Counted from the first letter of the stretch, positions 8,337 to 17,604 are shown. The stretch is DNA of 64,000 nucleotides from Actinobacillus sp. (GCA_020026075.1 JAHHQZ010000001.1:1-64000), one strand, 5' to 3'. Translations and numbers: made by a program. Notes: generated by a model from the sequence alone, not told the origin.

Positions 8337-9146
8337 CTATTTCTCATTTTTCTTGTCGCTCGCCAAAATTTGACGAACTTTTTCTAAATCTTCTGGCGTA
8401 TCCACGCCCACCGCTGGCACTTCTTTTGCCAATGCGATGTGGATTTTCTCGCCGTACCATAAGACACGCAATTGCTCTAAACTTTCAATGTTTTCTAAAG
8501 GGCTTGGCTGCCAGCTGACATATTGTTTAACGAACTCCGCTCGGTAAGCGTAAAGCCCAATGTGACGCAAATAGTAGCGTTGCCATTGTGGCTCAAAAGT
8601 TTTTGGTGTGGTTGCGAAGGCATCACGTTGCCACGGCACGGCGGCTCGAGAAAAATACATTGCATAGCCTTGTGCGTCCGCCACCGCTTTTACCACGTTA
8701 GGGTTAAATAATTCTTCTAAATCCTCAATCGGCACGCCAAGCGTTGCCATTTTGGCTTGGCTAGCGTGTAAATTTTCTGCCACTTGGCGAATAATCACAG
8801 GCGGAATTAAAGGCTCATCGCCTTGCACGTTCACCACTAAGGTATCCGCTGGCAACTGGCATTTTTCAATAACTTCCATAATGCGTTCCGTGCCAGAATG
8901 ATGATTCTCCGCCGTTAAACACACTTCGCCGCCAAAATTTTGCACCGCTCGCGCAATACGCTCATCATCGGTCGCCACAATTACTCGCACCGCCCCTGAA
9001 AGTTTTGCCTGCCGCCACGTGTGGTAAATCATCGGCTCCCCTGCAATATCTAACAACGGCTTACCCGGCAAGCGAGTAGATGCAAAACGAGCTGGAATCA
9101 CCACCACAAAAGGAATCGGCTGAAAAGAAGAATGAATGAGTGTCAT
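8337..9146 (-). CDS. kdsB: CMP-Kdo synthetase (3-deoxy-manno-octulosonate cytidylyltransferase)
   Basis: Activates Kdo with CTP for transfer to lipid A. The nucleotide-binding motif PARFASTRLPGKPL (18-31) and LVVNVQGDEPLIPP are present, and the C-terminal half has the family's EDLEELFNPNVVKAV and PLENIESLEQLRVLW motifs. It is about 15 residues longer than E. coli KdsB (N-terminal MTLIHSSFQPIP), but GGAGG lies six bases before this ATG, which supports the longer start. It follows lpxK with 21 bases between, in an LPS-biosynthesis run msbA-lpxK-kdsB. Confidence 0.96.
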   Translation of the reverse strand: MTLIHSSFQPIPFVVVIPARFASTRLPGKPLLDIAGEPMIYHTWRQAKLSGAVRVIVATDDERIARAVQNFGGEVCLTAENHHSGTERIMEVIEKCQLPADTLVVNVQGDEPLIPPVIIRQVAENLHASQAKMATLGVPIEDLEELFNPNVVKAVADAQGYAMYFSRAAVPWQRDAFATTPKTFEPQWQRYYLRHIGLYAYRAEFVKQYVSWQPSPLENIESLEQLRVLWYGEKIHIALAKEVPAVGVDTPEDLEKVRQILASDKKNEK

Positions 9147-9167
9147 TGAGAACCTCCGGCTATTGGC

Positions 9168-10187
9168 TTAAACCAACTTGCGTTCAATGCACGCAAGTAA
9201 GTGATTGAGTTGGGGAATTTGGGCGTTGACGGGAATGTACCAGCATTTTTCCGCAAGCTTAGGATCCTGTTGGCAAAGAGCTTGGCATTTAACCGCATCT
9301 TTTTCCGTCATTAACACCAAGGTGCAAGGCTGGAATTTTTGTAAAAATTCCGGCGTAGGCTTTGTGTGATCAGTCAAGGGTGCCGCTAGTGTGAGATGAA
9401 AGCCTTGCTGTTCTAGGCTTTGGAAAAAACGCTCAGGATTGCCAATGCCTGCAAATGCGCCAACGGTTGGCGATTGCGTCAAATTTGCTAACGGCTGTTG
9501 TTCGCCAGTAAGCAAATTCACCGCTTGCCCAGCCTGCAATGTCATTGTGGCGTAAGGGGGCAAGTCCACCGCCCACGTTTGCGGAGCGTGGCCGTTAAAA
9601 ATCACAAAATCCACGCTTTTCAAACGGCTAGCACTTTCACGCAATGCCCCAGCGGGTAGCAATAAACCGTTACCCAGCCCACGCTGGCTGTCGATAACCA
9701 CGATTTCCACATCACGTTGCAAGGCGTAATGTTGCAAGCCGTCATCGCTTAAAATCACGTCTAGCTCGTGCTGTTGCTGTAATAATTCAATAGTTTTACG
9801 GCGATCTGCCCCAATACAAACAGGTACGCCACTACGTTTGGCAAGCAGTAACGGCTCATCGCCCACTTCACGTGCATCATCATCCGCTGTTACCAAGCGT
9901 GGATAGTAAGCAGATTGGCTGCCGTAACCACGAGAAATAATGCCCACTCGAAAACTACGTTTACGCAACTGTTCGGCGAGCCACAGGGTTACAGGGGTTT
10001 TGCCGTTACCGCCAACGGATAAATTCCCCACGATAATCACAGGCAAGCGTGGGCGATAACTGGCGAGAATTTGCCGTTGATAAAGCCAGCGCCGAGCGTG
10101 GCTGACCATTGCAAACAACAGTGCTAAGGGCATTAGCAAAAAGCTCTGGAGCTGAGCTTTGCGGGATTTTTCGTACCAAAAACGCAT
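9168..10187 (-). CDS. lpxK: Tetraacyldisaccharide 4'-kinase
   Basis: A 339-residue inner-membrane kinase that phosphorylates the lipid A disaccharide 4'-OH. It has a hydrophobic N-terminal helix (LLMPLALLFAMVS), the Walker A variant VGNLSVGGNGKTPV (53-66), RGYGSQS, LSDDGLQHY and the C-terminal TEKDAVKC. The open frame extends into msbA, but the family N-terminus MRFWYEKSRK and the AGGAAAA site set the start at 10187, seven bases after the msbA stop. A complete inverted pair of the YYGGAAT word lies in frame at 9327-9356 and encodes TPEFLQKFQPC just before TEKD. The same peptide is encoded by a copy in comEC. Confidence 0.96.
   Translation of the reverse strand: MRFWYEKSRKAQLQSFLLMPLALLFAMVSHARRWLYQRQILASYRPRLPVIIVGNLSVGGNGKTPVTLWLAEQLRKRSFRVGIISRGYGSQSAYYPRLVTADDDAREVGDEPLLLAKRSGVPVCIGADRRKTIELLQQQHELDVILSDDGLQHYALQRDVEIVVIDSQRGLGNGLLLPAGALRESASRLKSVDFVIFNGHAPQTWAVDLPPYATMTLQAGQAVNLLTGEQQPLANLTQSPTVGAFAGIGNPERFFQSLEQQGFHLTLAAPLTDHTKPTPEFLQKFQPCTLVLMTEKDAVKCQALCQQDPKLAEKCWYIPVNAQIPQLNHLLACIERKLV
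9327..9356. repeat. Inverted pair of the YYGGAAT word inside lpxK (short form)
   Basis: AGGCTGGAATTTTT and its near complement ending CCGGCGT, three-base centre. Translated on the lpxK strand as TPEFLQKFQP. Confidence 0.8.
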
Positions 10188-10194
10188 AGTTTTC

Positions 10195-11955
10195 CTATTG
10201 GTTAAACTGCATATCGTAAAGCTGTTTGTAGCGTCCGCCTGCATTGAGCAAGGTTTGATGGTTGCCACGTTCCACAATGCGACCGTGTTCCATTACTAAA
10301 ATTTCATCGGCTTTTTCGATAGTCGATAAACGATGTGCGATCACCAACACGGTGCGATCTTTTTGCAATTCTTCCAATGCCGCCTGAATGGCACGTTCTG
10401 ATTGCGTATCCAGCGCTGATGTGGCCTCATCTAAAATAAGAACTGGCGATTTACGCAATAAGGCACGAGCGATGGCCAAACGCTGGCGCTGACCGCCAGA
10501 TAAGCTCATTCCATTTTCGCCAATCATTGTGTCTAAACCGTTGTCCAGCTTTTCAATAAATTCCATTGCGTGAGCGGCTTTGGCGGCGGCGATAATTTCT
10601 TCACGGCTGTATTTATCCGTTGCCGCATAGGCGATGTTATTGGCGATGGTGTCATCAAATAAATGCACTTGCTGGGAAACCACTGCGCAATTATCACGTA
10701 AATTGGCTAAGGAATAATCACGCACATCTACGCCATCTAGGGTGATTTGCCCATCGTCTAAATCGTAGAAACGAGTAACTAAATTCGCAATCGTGGATTT
10801 GCCAGACCCTGAATGCCCCACCAGCGCCACGGTTTTGCCTTTCGGTACACGGAAATTGATATGGTGTAACGCTGGTGTTTCTTTGCCAGCGTAGGTGAAG
10901 TTCACGTCATTAAAGGCTAGCTCGCCGTCTACTTTGGCATTTTCATAAGTGCCGTTATCACGCTCGGTTTCTAAATCTAACAAAGCGAATAAGGTTTGAC
11001 AGGCTGCCATTCCACGCTGGAATGATGCATTCACGTTGGTTAAGGATTTTAACGGTCGCATTAAGGCTAACATTGAGGAAAACACCACCGTGAAATCCCC
11101 TGCGGTTAAGCGATTGGTCATAATTTCAGGAATCGTGGCAAGATACAACACCGCCGCCAACGCAAAAGAGGCAATAATTTGCACCACAGGATCAGAAATG
11201 GCCTCGGCGGTCATTACTTTCATTCCACGACGGCGCATATCATTACTCACTTTGGCAAAACGAGCCTCTTCAACCGCCTGTCCGCCAAAAGAAAGCACCA
11301 CACGATGCCCTTTGAGCATTTGTTCTGAGGTTGCCGTCAGTTGCCCCATTGTGTTTTGCATATTTTTGCCCAAACGGCGGAAGGTTTTTGAAACAAAACT
11401 AATCACCACCGCAATAATCGGCGCAATTAAAAATAGCACCAACGACAACTGCCAGCTTGTGTACATCATCACGCACAGCAAAGAGGTAACATAAACGCTT
11501 TCTCGTACGATGGTCGTTAAAGCCCCTGATGACGAATTAGCCACTTGCTCACTGTCGTAGGTAATACGAGAAAGTAATTTCCCTGTAGCGTTTTTGTCGA
11601 AAAATTCCACAGGTAAAAACATCAAATGGCGGAATAAGGCACGGCGCAAGGTCATTACCACTTTGCCTGACACCCACGCCAAACAATAGGTTGACACGAA
11701 ATTGGAGCAGCCACGAAAGAAAATTAACACCACAACAACCACTGCCATCATTCTTAGAAAATGTGTATCGGCTTTGCCAAAACCATCGTCTAACAAAGGC
11801 TTGAGCATTTGAATTAAACTTGCATCCGCAAGTGCGTTGATAATTAAGGCAATGCCCGCAGCCACTAGCCCCCATTTATAGGGTGAAATGTAAGGCCACA
11901 GGCGTTTGAAGGTTTTTAGAGTTGATAAATCTTTATCTTGTGTAGTATCGTGCAT
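10195..11955 (-). CDS. msbA: Lipid A export ATP-binding/permease protein
   Basis: An ABC half-transporter that flips lipid A-core across the inner membrane. Six membrane segments fill the N-terminal half. The ATPase half has Walker A GHSGSGKST (about 380-388), the signature LSGGQRQRLAIARAL, Walker B VLILDEATSALD and the H-loop IAHRLST. The start is uncertain between 11970 (MRNALMHDTT) and 11955 (MHDTTQDKDLSTLKTFKRLW). I prefer 11955, where GAGAA lies at a normal distance. It is the first gene of the msbA-lpxK-kdsB-uvrD-rsuA run on this strand, about 80 bases downstream of comEC. Confidence 0.96.
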   Translation of the reverse strand: MHDTTQDKDLSTLKTFKRLWPYISPYKWGLVAAGIALIINALADASLIQMLKPLLDDGFGKADTHFLRMMAVVVVVLIFFRGCSNFVSTYCLAWVSGKVVMTLRRALFRHLMFLPVEFFDKNATGKLLSRITYDSEQVANSSSGALTTIVRESVYVTSLLCVMMYTSWQLSLVLFLIAPIIAVVISFVSKTFRRLGKNMQNTMGQLTATSEQMLKGHRVVLSFGGQAVEEARFAKVSNDMRRRGMKVMTAEAISDPVVQIIASFALAAVLYLATIPEIMTNRLTAGDFTVVFSSMLALMRPLKSLTNVNASFQRGMAACQTLFALLDLETERDNGTYENAKVDGELAFNDVNFTYAGKETPALHHINFRVPKGKTVALVGHSGSGKSTIANLVTRFYDLDDGQITLDGVDVRDYSLANLRDNCAVVSQQVHLFDDTIANNIAYAATDKYSREEIIAAAKAAHAMEFIEKLDNGLDTMIGENGMSLSGGQRQRLAIARALLRKSPVLILDEATSALDTQSERAIQAALEELQKDRTVLVIAHRLSTIEKADEILVMEHGRIVERGNHQTLLNAGGRYKQLYDMQFNQ

Positions 11956-12032
11956 AAGTGCGTTTCTCATTCAAAAAAATAGGCGTATTGTACATTGAAT
12001 TACGCCCAGCAACAAACCACGCACGGTGCTTG

Positions 12033-14690
12033 TTATTTCATCGCTTTATAGGATTTATCGGTATAATTTCGTGGCGCTAGCACCCCTTGATACCACGCTG
12101 AATAGTCACTTCTCGCCTGCTCAAAACGCCCGTTCGCAAAGGTAAAGCGTAACGCCCCTTGCTCCCCAGTGTTCGCTACGTGTGCCCCTGCCGCCTGTAA
12201 GCGTTGCACCACCGCATTTTTCGGTAGCCCCCACATATTCCAACGGCTCGCTGAAATCCACGCCAAGCTAGGTCGGAATTTTTGCAAAAATTCCGGCGTA
12301 GTACTTGTAGTGCTGCCATGATGTGCCACTTGCAACAAAGTCAAAGATTTTCCTTTCAAATACTGTTGCAATGCTGGCGTAATGGCACTCTCCACGCTGG
12401 CCGTTGCATCCCCTAGCAACAATAAAGAATGACTTTTATCCTGCACCAGCACCACGCACGAATGTTCATTTTTCGCACGCTGTCCCACATACTGCGGCCA
12501 CAGAACCGTAAACGCCACGCCCTGCCATTGCCACTGCTCACCCACCATACAAGGCTTAGGCCTTTGTCCGTTATACTTTTTAAGCGAGGCACTACGCCAA
12601 AGGGTACGCGGGAATTTTTGCAAAAAAAATGTCATTCCTCCAGCGTGATCCCGATCATCGTGGCTTAACAGGATGCCGTCTAGTTGCAAGCCTTGCCGTT
12701 GCAAATAAGGAAAAATTTCACGTTCCGCCATACTGCCTTGCGACTGGTTAAATTGCCAACTAACCCCAGTGTCGTAAAGCAAAGCCCGTCCGTTTTTTTC
12801 CAATAGCACTGCCAGCCCCTGCCCCACGTCCAGCATTGTAACGCTAAGGCGGCTACGCGTCTCATAACGCCAACCTGCATAGCCCAACGCCAGCAACACT
12901 AGCAACACCCCACAAACTGCCGTTTGTTTCAGTGAACGCTGCGCTTGGGGCGTAGCATAATAATGCCGAAGAAACATCACGCCGCCAAAACTGCCCCAAA
13001 GCCCCAAGCTTATCGCAAGTGCTTGCCATTGCGACACCGCCAGCCAATGGCTCGCCAGTGGCTGTAAGGCGTGATTAACATTTTCCAGCAAAAAATTCCC
13101 GCCTTGCCATAATTCCTTTGATAACGCCCTTGATAAATTCCTTAACAACGCCGCCAGCGTGCCAAAATTTTCCAAGCTTATGGACAACATCGATAACAAA
13201 GTCGCCAACAGCACCAGCGGAATAATCACAAAACTAAACACAGGCACCACCAGCAAATTCGCCGCCAATGCTGCCCAAGAACTACCATTGAACATCCAAA
13301 GCTGTGTGGGGGTGAGCAGCCAAAACAGCCCCAGTTGTAAATGCAAAAGCCCCAAAAAAATATTGACACTGCCACCAACGAATTTCAGCAACCCCTGCAA
13401 CCATTGCGGTTTCAACGCTCGCTTTTTGGGGGCTAGCGGCGTTTTTCGCCAATCGTGCCAAAGGCGCAGGCATTGTTGCCATTTGATGGACGGCACACAT
13501 TGATACCATAGTAGCAAACTTACAACGGCACTAACGGACAGCCAAAAACTCATCGACAACACCATTAAAGGCGACATCAACACCAGCAACGCCAGCACTA
13601 AGCCCAAAATGAGCCAACGGTTTAAGGTTATGCGTGCAAAATGCAACAAACTCACCAACAAAATCGCCACCAACGCACGGAACGTTGGCGGCGCAAAGCC
13701 TGCTAGGCTGGCATAAAATGTGGCAACGAACACGCCACCAAGCCACGACAACAATGGAGAAATCAACCTTGTGGGCAAAAAAAACTGCACCGCACGCATT
13801 AACGCCATTCCGAGCAACATTGCCAAACCAATATGCAAACCAGAAATGGCGATTAAATGCGCCGTATTTGTGCGTTGATACAAGGCAAGCGTGTGATAAG
13901 GCAGCCAAGCACGCTCACCAAACGCCAAAGCCAGCAACATTCCCTGCTGAGATAAATGCTCCGTTTCACCACGCACGTTTTGCAAAATCCGTTCACGCCA
14001 ATTAGGTCTCGAGGCGATCCAAGTCGCCATTCGCACCCTACCCTCAGCAATAATTTTTTGGCTTAAAAACCACTTTTGCCGATCAAAACCGCCGAAATTT
14101 AACCGTGCCGTAACGGGTCGCAACTGCAATTTTCCCTGCCAAAAATCGCCCACTTTTGGCATTTTTTCCCCAACCTTCACTTCCCAGCGTACATAGGCTA
14201 AAAAAGGTTTTGTGGCAGGCAACATCACTCGCACCACAAACATTGCATTCGGTACCGCTTTCAGTTGCCTTTCAATAGCAAATTCTGCCGAAAGTCGCTG
14301 TGGCACGTGCCGTAACTGGGCGTAGTCTTGCAATAAATCAAAGGCGGGCTGCTGAAAATAAACCAACAGCCAGCACGCCCAAAGCCAGTTTTTCATTGGA
14401 TTAAACGCCTTTTGCAGGGAGCTTTTTCGCCCTTTAAACGCCCAATGAAACAAGCCTTGTAGCATAATCGCCGCCCAAAGCCCGCTCAACACCATTTGCG
14501 GTGCAAAAAGCCAGCGAGCAGGCGTTAGCAATAGGCTCAAAGCCCCCAGCGCTACGCACAATAAAAAAACCATTCCATTGGGTAAAAAATAGCGTCCAAC
14601 CGCCAATGCCAGCCCTTTGCTGTTTCTTTTCAACCGTTTTAAGCCCCCTTGTGTTATCCATTGCCGAGCCTTGTGTCGAAAATTCTCCAT
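12033..14690 (-). CDS. comEC: ComEC/Rec2 competence DNA channel
   Basis: An 885-residue polytopic membrane protein needed to bring single-stranded DNA across the inner membrane during transformation (Rec2 in Haemophilus). It has two N-terminal membrane helices, an OB-like periplasmic part, the ComEC core with HLIAISGLHIGLAMLLGMAL, several further helices and a C-terminal metallo-beta-lactamase-like domain (about 610-820) with LDVGQGLAVLLEKNG, LLYDTG, LSHDDRDHAGG and VAHHGS. An in-frame pair of the YYGGAAT word at 12270-12300 encodes TPEFLQKFRP after VAHHGSTTS. Looser copies occur near 12608 and 13087. An intact comEC supports natural competence in this organism. Confidence 0.95.
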   Translation of the reverse strand: MENFRHKARQWITQGGLKRLKRNSKGLALAVGRYFLPNGMVFLLCVALGALSLLLTPARWLFAPQMVLSGLWAAIMLQGLFHWAFKGRKSSLQKAFNPMKNWLWACWLLVYFQQPAFDLLQDYAQLRHVPQRLSAEFAIERQLKAVPNAMFVVRVMLPATKPFLAYVRWEVKVGEKMPKVGDFWQGKLQLRPVTARLNFGGFDRQKWFLSQKIIAEGRVRMATWIASRPNWRERILQNVRGETEHLSQQGMLLALAFGERAWLPYHTLALYQRTNTAHLIAISGLHIGLAMLLGMALMRAVQFFLPTRLISPLLSWLGGVFVATFYASLAGFAPPTFRALVAILLVSLLHFARITLNRWLILGLVLALLVLMSPLMVLSMSFWLSVSAVVSLLLWYQCVPSIKWQQCLRLWHDWRKTPLAPKKRALKPQWLQGLLKFVGGSVNIFLGLLHLQLGLFWLLTPTQLWMFNGSSWAALAANLLVVPVFSFVIIPLVLLATLLSMLSISLENFGTLAALLRNLSRALSKELWQGGNFLLENVNHALQPLASHWLAVSQWQALAISLGLWGSFGGVMFLRHYYATPQAQRSLKQTAVCGVLLVLLALGYAGWRYETRSRLSVTMLDVGQGLAVLLEKNGRALLYDTGVSWQFNQSQGSMAEREIFPYLQRQGLQLDGILLSHDDRDHAGGMTFFLQKFPRTLWRSASLKKYNGQRPKPCMVGEQWQWQGVAFTVLWPQYVGQRAKNEHSCVVLVQDKSHSLLLLGDATASVESAITPALQQYLKGKSLTLLQVAHHGSTTSTTPEFLQKFRPSLAWISASRWNMWGLPKNAVVQRLQAAGAHVANTGEQGALRFTFANGRFEQARSDYSAWYQGVLAPRNYTDKSYKAMK
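12270..12300. repeat. Inverted pair of the YYGGAAT word inside comEC (short form)
   Basis: AGGTCGGAATTTTT and its near complement ATTCCGGCG around a TGC centre; encodes TPEFLQKFRP in ComEC. Confidence 0.8.
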
Positions 14691-15013
14691 TTATTCCAGC
14701 CTTCAAAAAGAAAGGTCGTCTAGCGTGAGCGAAGAAAAATGTAAAAACCGCACAACCTCACGCTATCGACTTTAAGCTCATCGTAAAAAATCCTTACTAA
14801 AGATCAATCAACCCAAGCTCATTTTGCGATCACGCTCGCAAAACTTTTTAAGAAAATCTTCGTTCGTTACAAAGTGCAAAAAATAACAGCAAAAATTTCG
14901 CTCGTTGTGCATTTTTTATTTGCTTATTAAAAAAACTTCTGTTATTTATACCGCCCCCAAAAACAGGGACTATAAAATCAACCAAACAACCCTAAATTTA
15001 GGAGATTTCACTG
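14691..15013. other. Intergenic region upstream of dksA and comEC (divergent)
   Basis: No gene seen. It is AT-rich and must carry promoters for both neighbours. TAGCGTGAG at 14711 and CTCACGCTA at 14757 form a nine-base inverted repeat with a long centre. TATAAA at 14971 is a possible -10 for dksA, but no good -35 accompanies it. Confidence 0.4.
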
Positions 15014-15448
15014 ATGAAAAAATCATCGCTTAGTTTATTAGCACTCGCAGGCGTGCAACCTTACAAGCTCAAAAAAGATGAAGAATATATGAGCGATGAG
15101 CAACGTGTTCATTTTAAGAAGATCCTTGACGCGTGGCACGAGCAAATCATAACGGACAGCAGCAGTACCGTAGAACGTATGCAGGATGCAGATAACTTCG
15201 CGGATCCTTCAGATCGCGCAACGCAAGAAGAAGAATTCAGCTTAGAGTTACGCACTCGTGATCGTGAACGCCGTTTATTGAAAAAAATTGAACACACATT
15301 GAAAAAATTAGACACGGACGACTTCGGCTACTGCGATTCTTGCGGTGAAGAAATTGGTTTACGCCGTTTAGAGGCACGCCCAACGGCTGATTTATGCATC
15401 GACTGCAAAACCCTTGCAGAAATCCGTGAAAAACAAATGATGGCGTAA
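15014..15448 (+). CDS. dksA: RNA polymerase-binding transcription factor
   Basis: A 144-residue coiled-coil protein that enters the RNA polymerase secondary channel and works with ppGpp. The coiled-coil tip motif DPSDRA (64-69) and a four-cysteine zinc finger CDSC...CIDC (Cys107, 110, 128, 131) are intact. Length is near the family norm (about 150). TTTAGGAGATTTCACTG gives a strong AGGAGA site before ATG. It is followed by an intrinsic terminator and then pcnB on the same strand. Confidence 0.97.
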   Translation: MKKSSLSLLALAGVQPYKLKKDEEYMSDEQRVHFKKILDAWHEQIITDSSSTVERMQDADNFADPSDRATQEEEFSLELRTRDRERRLLKKIEHTLKKLDTDDFGYCDSCGEEIGLRRLEARPTADLCIDCKTLAEIREKQMMA

Positions 15449-15468
15449 GCCAAAGCAAAACCAAACAC

Positions 15469-15494
15469 AAGGGCGTAAAGCCCTTTTCTTGTTT
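15469..15494 (+). terminator. Intrinsic terminator after dksA
   Basis: AAGGGC-GTAAA-GCCCTT stem-loop followed by TTCTTGTTT. Confidence 0.75.
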
Positions 15495-15528
15495 ATACCG
15501 TTATACGACATAACTATTGAGGTGCTTT

Positions 15529-17079
15529 ATTCTTTCCCTGATTAAACATTTTTGGCACAAAAAAACCAAAAAAAATTCGGACAAAAATTCCGACCTAGCA
15601 CAAAGCCCAGAATGCCCAGCGAGTGCAACCCCAACGGCGCAGGCTGGCATTGATGTGCAATGTCAAAAGCATATTGTAAATGCTCACCAGTACGGCATTA
15701 CGCCGAACAAAATTCAGCGTAACGCATTGAAAATTGTAGAAAAACTGCAAGCAAATGGCTTTGAGGCTTACATTGTGGGCGGCTGCTTGCGTGATTTATT
15801 GCAAGGTAAAACCCCAAAAGATTTTGACGTGGCAACTAACGCACGCCCTGAACAAATTCAAAAAGTATTCCAACGCCAATGTCGCATTGTGGGACGGCGC
15901 TTTCGCCTTGCGCATATTTTATTTGGTCGAGAATTTATTGAAGTGGCAACGTTCCGAGCCAACCACGATGGCAATTTAGGTGTAAACCAATCACGCCGTA
16001 GCGAAAGCGGAATGTTGTTACGTGATAACGTCTACGGCACGCTAGAAGATGACGCACGTCGCCGTGATTTCACTATCAACGCCTTTTATTACGATCCTGC
16101 CAAAAATCAGCTTATTGATTTCTTTCAAGGTTTAGCGGATTTAAACGCTGGCAAATTGCGTTTAATTGGCGATCCTGAAATGCGTTACAAAGAAGATCCT
16201 GTGCGAATGTTGCGTGCTATTCGCTTTATGGCGAAGTTGGATCTCTTTTTAGACGCACCAACCCAAGCGCCTATCGTAGCACTTGCGCCCCTGCTGGCGG
16301 ATATTCCAAGCGCTCGTTTGTACGATGAAAGTCTTAAATTATTCCAAACTGGCTATGGTTTAAAAACCTACAAACTCTTACGCCAATTTCACTTATTTGG
16401 GCATTTAATGCCGATTTTAATGCCGTTTTTTACTGAAAAGGGCGACACGGATACGGAAAAAATGCTCGACTTGTCGCTCAATGCCACAGACGAACGCATT
16501 GCCGATGGGCTGCCGATTAACCCAGCTTTTCTGTTTGCAGCCCTTTTGTGGTATCCGTTACGAGAACGTATTGAAATGCTCAAAAACGAGGGTGGATTAA
16601 ATAATCACGATGCCTTTGGCGTGGCGATTAACGATGTGCTGGCCACATTCTGCTTGCGCTTAAACGCCCCACGCCGCCACACCAGCGTGATTCGTGATAT
16701 TTGGCTGTTGCAGTTGAAATTCGCCAAACGCCAACCTAAAACCATCGTGCGCACTTTTGAACACCCCAAATTCCGTGCCGCTTTTGATTTGCTAATGTTG
16801 CGTGCGCAAATTGAAGGACAAGACACTATTGAGCAAGCGAGCTGGTGGTTTGAATATCAGCAAAGCAACGGTGAACAGCGTGAAACGTTGGTGCGTCAGC
16901 ATTCGCAACGCAATCAAAAACAGCCAAGCAAAGTTCGTAAACGTCGTGCTAAGCCACGCAAAGCAAAACCAGCGGAGCCTTGCGAAAACGCAGCCATTGC
17001 CCCTGTGAAAACGGATAAGCCGAAAAAACGCCACCGTCGCCACAGCAAGGTACACAAAAAACCGCAAGGTGAAAGCTAA
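15529..17079 (+). CDS. pcnB: Poly(A) polymerase I, probable AUU start
   Basis: Adds 3' A-tails to RNAs, marking them for decay. The nucleotidyltransferase head has YIVGGCLRDLLQGKTPKDFDVAT (about 81-102) with the metal-binding DFD, then RRFRLAHILFG, RRDFTINAFYYD and EDPVRMLRAIRF. The C-terminal tail is very Lys/Arg-rich, as in the family. There is no ATG or GTG at the right place. An ATT at 15529 lies six bases after GAGG (15519-15522), and E. coli pcnB is known to start at AUU, so I choose it; the TTG at 15517 would overlap the ribosome-binding site. A YYGGAAT arm (15582-15596) falls in the variable N-terminus. The stop overlaps the folK start (TAATG). Confidence 0.93.
   Translation: MLSLIKHFWHKKTKKNSDKNSDLAQSPECPASATPTAQAGIDVQCQKHIVNAHQYGITPNKIQRNALKIVEKLQANGFEAYIVGGCLRDLLQGKTPKDFDVATNARPEQIQKVFQRQCRIVGRRFRLAHILFGREFIEVATFRANHDGNLGVNQSRRSESGMLLRDNVYGTLEDDARRRDFTINAFYYDPAKNQLIDFFQGLADLNAGKLRLIGDPEMRYKEDPVRMLRAIRFMAKLDLFLDAPTQAPIVALAPLLADIPSARLYDESLKLFQTGYGLKTYKLLRQFHLFGHLMPILMPFFTEKGDTDTEKMLDLSLNATDERIADGLPINPAFLFAALLWYPLRERIEMLKNEGGLNNHDAFGVAINDVLATFCLRLNAPRRHTSVIRDIWLLQLKFAKRQPKTIVRTFEHPKFRAAFDLLMLRAQIEGQDTIEQASWWFEYQQSNGEQRETLVRQHSQRNQKQPSKVRKRRAKPRKAKPAEPCENAAIAPVKTDKPKKRHRRHSKVHKKPQGES
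15582..15596 (-). repeat. YYGGAAT word inside the pcnB N-terminal region
   Basis: CAAAAATTCCGACCT, minus orientation; a degenerate partner arm (ATTCGG) lies just to its left. Confidence 0.6.
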
Positions 17080-17573
17080 TGGCGCATACGGCTTATATTG
17101 CGCTCGGCAGTAATTTAAATGACCCAGCCCAGCAACTACGCAACGCCTTAGAAACGCTCAACGCCGCTGCCCATTGTCGCCTTGTGGCGGTGAGTGCGTT
17201 TTACCAAAGCTCGCCTTTGGGGCCGCAGGATCAGCCTGATTTTGTCAACGCTGTGGCACGCGTAGAAACTACGCTCACGCCCTTTCAGTTACTTGATTTA
17301 CTGCAAGAAATTGAACAAAAACAAGGACGTGTCCGTTTACGCCGCTGGGGGGAACGCACGCTGGATTTGGATTTATTGCTGTTTGACAACCTAATGATTT
17401 ACAGCCAGCGCTTGACCGTTCCCCATTACGCAATGACCGAACGCCAGTTCGTCATTCAGCCTCTGTGGGAAATCGCCCCCCATTTACGCTTGCCAAATGG
17501 GCAACGGCTCGCCGATATTCAGCGCAAACTGGGCGAAGATCCCAGCTTACGCCAATTAGCTAGGTCGGAATAA
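17079..17573 (+). CDS. folK: Hydroxymethyldihydropterin pyrophosphokinase
   Basis: A 164-residue folate-pathway enzyme that transfers pyrophosphate from ATP to 6-hydroxymethyl-dihydropterin. It shows YIALGSNLNDP (6-16), SSPLGPQDQPDFVNAV and the hallmark RRWGERTLDLDLLLFDN. It is translationally coupled to pcnB. Its last codons, GCT AGG TCG GAA TAA (ARSE-stop), are a copy of the YYGGAAT word, so the repeat supplies the stop codon. Confidence 0.96.
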   Translation: MAHTAYIALGSNLNDPAQQLRNALETLNAAAHCRLVAVSAFYQSSPLGPQDQPDFVNAVARVETTLTPFQLLDLLQEIEQKQGRVRLRRWGERTLDLDLLLFDNLMIYSQRLTVPHYAMTERQFVIQPLWEIAPHLRLPNGQRLADIQRKLGEDPSLRQLARSE

Positions 17574-17604
17574 TTGTCAAAAAAATGGCGAAAATTCCAG
17601 CGGT
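17562..17604. repeat. Inverted pair of the YYGGAAT word across the folK stop codon
   Basis: AGGTCGGAATAATTG at the folK end and AAAATTCCAGCGGT at 17591-17604; the left arm contains the stop codon. Confidence 0.7.

Noticed and set aside
10188..10277. Longer N-terminus for LpxK (MWNVATIKPC...)
   Set aside because: Overlaps the msbA 3' end and does not match the family, which begins MRFWYEK.
12606..12645. GCGGGAATTTTTGCAAAAA with ATTCCTCCAGCG in comEC
   Set aside because: Looks like a decayed pair but has several mismatches in the core; not counted as a firm copy.
12429..14050. Several open frames antisense or out of frame in comEC
   Set aside because: They arise from GC-rich codon use in comEC; no ribosome sites or recognisable domains.
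15517..15528. TTG at 15517 as the pcnB start
   Set aside because: It overlaps the GAGG site, whereas ATT at 15529 has ideal spacing.
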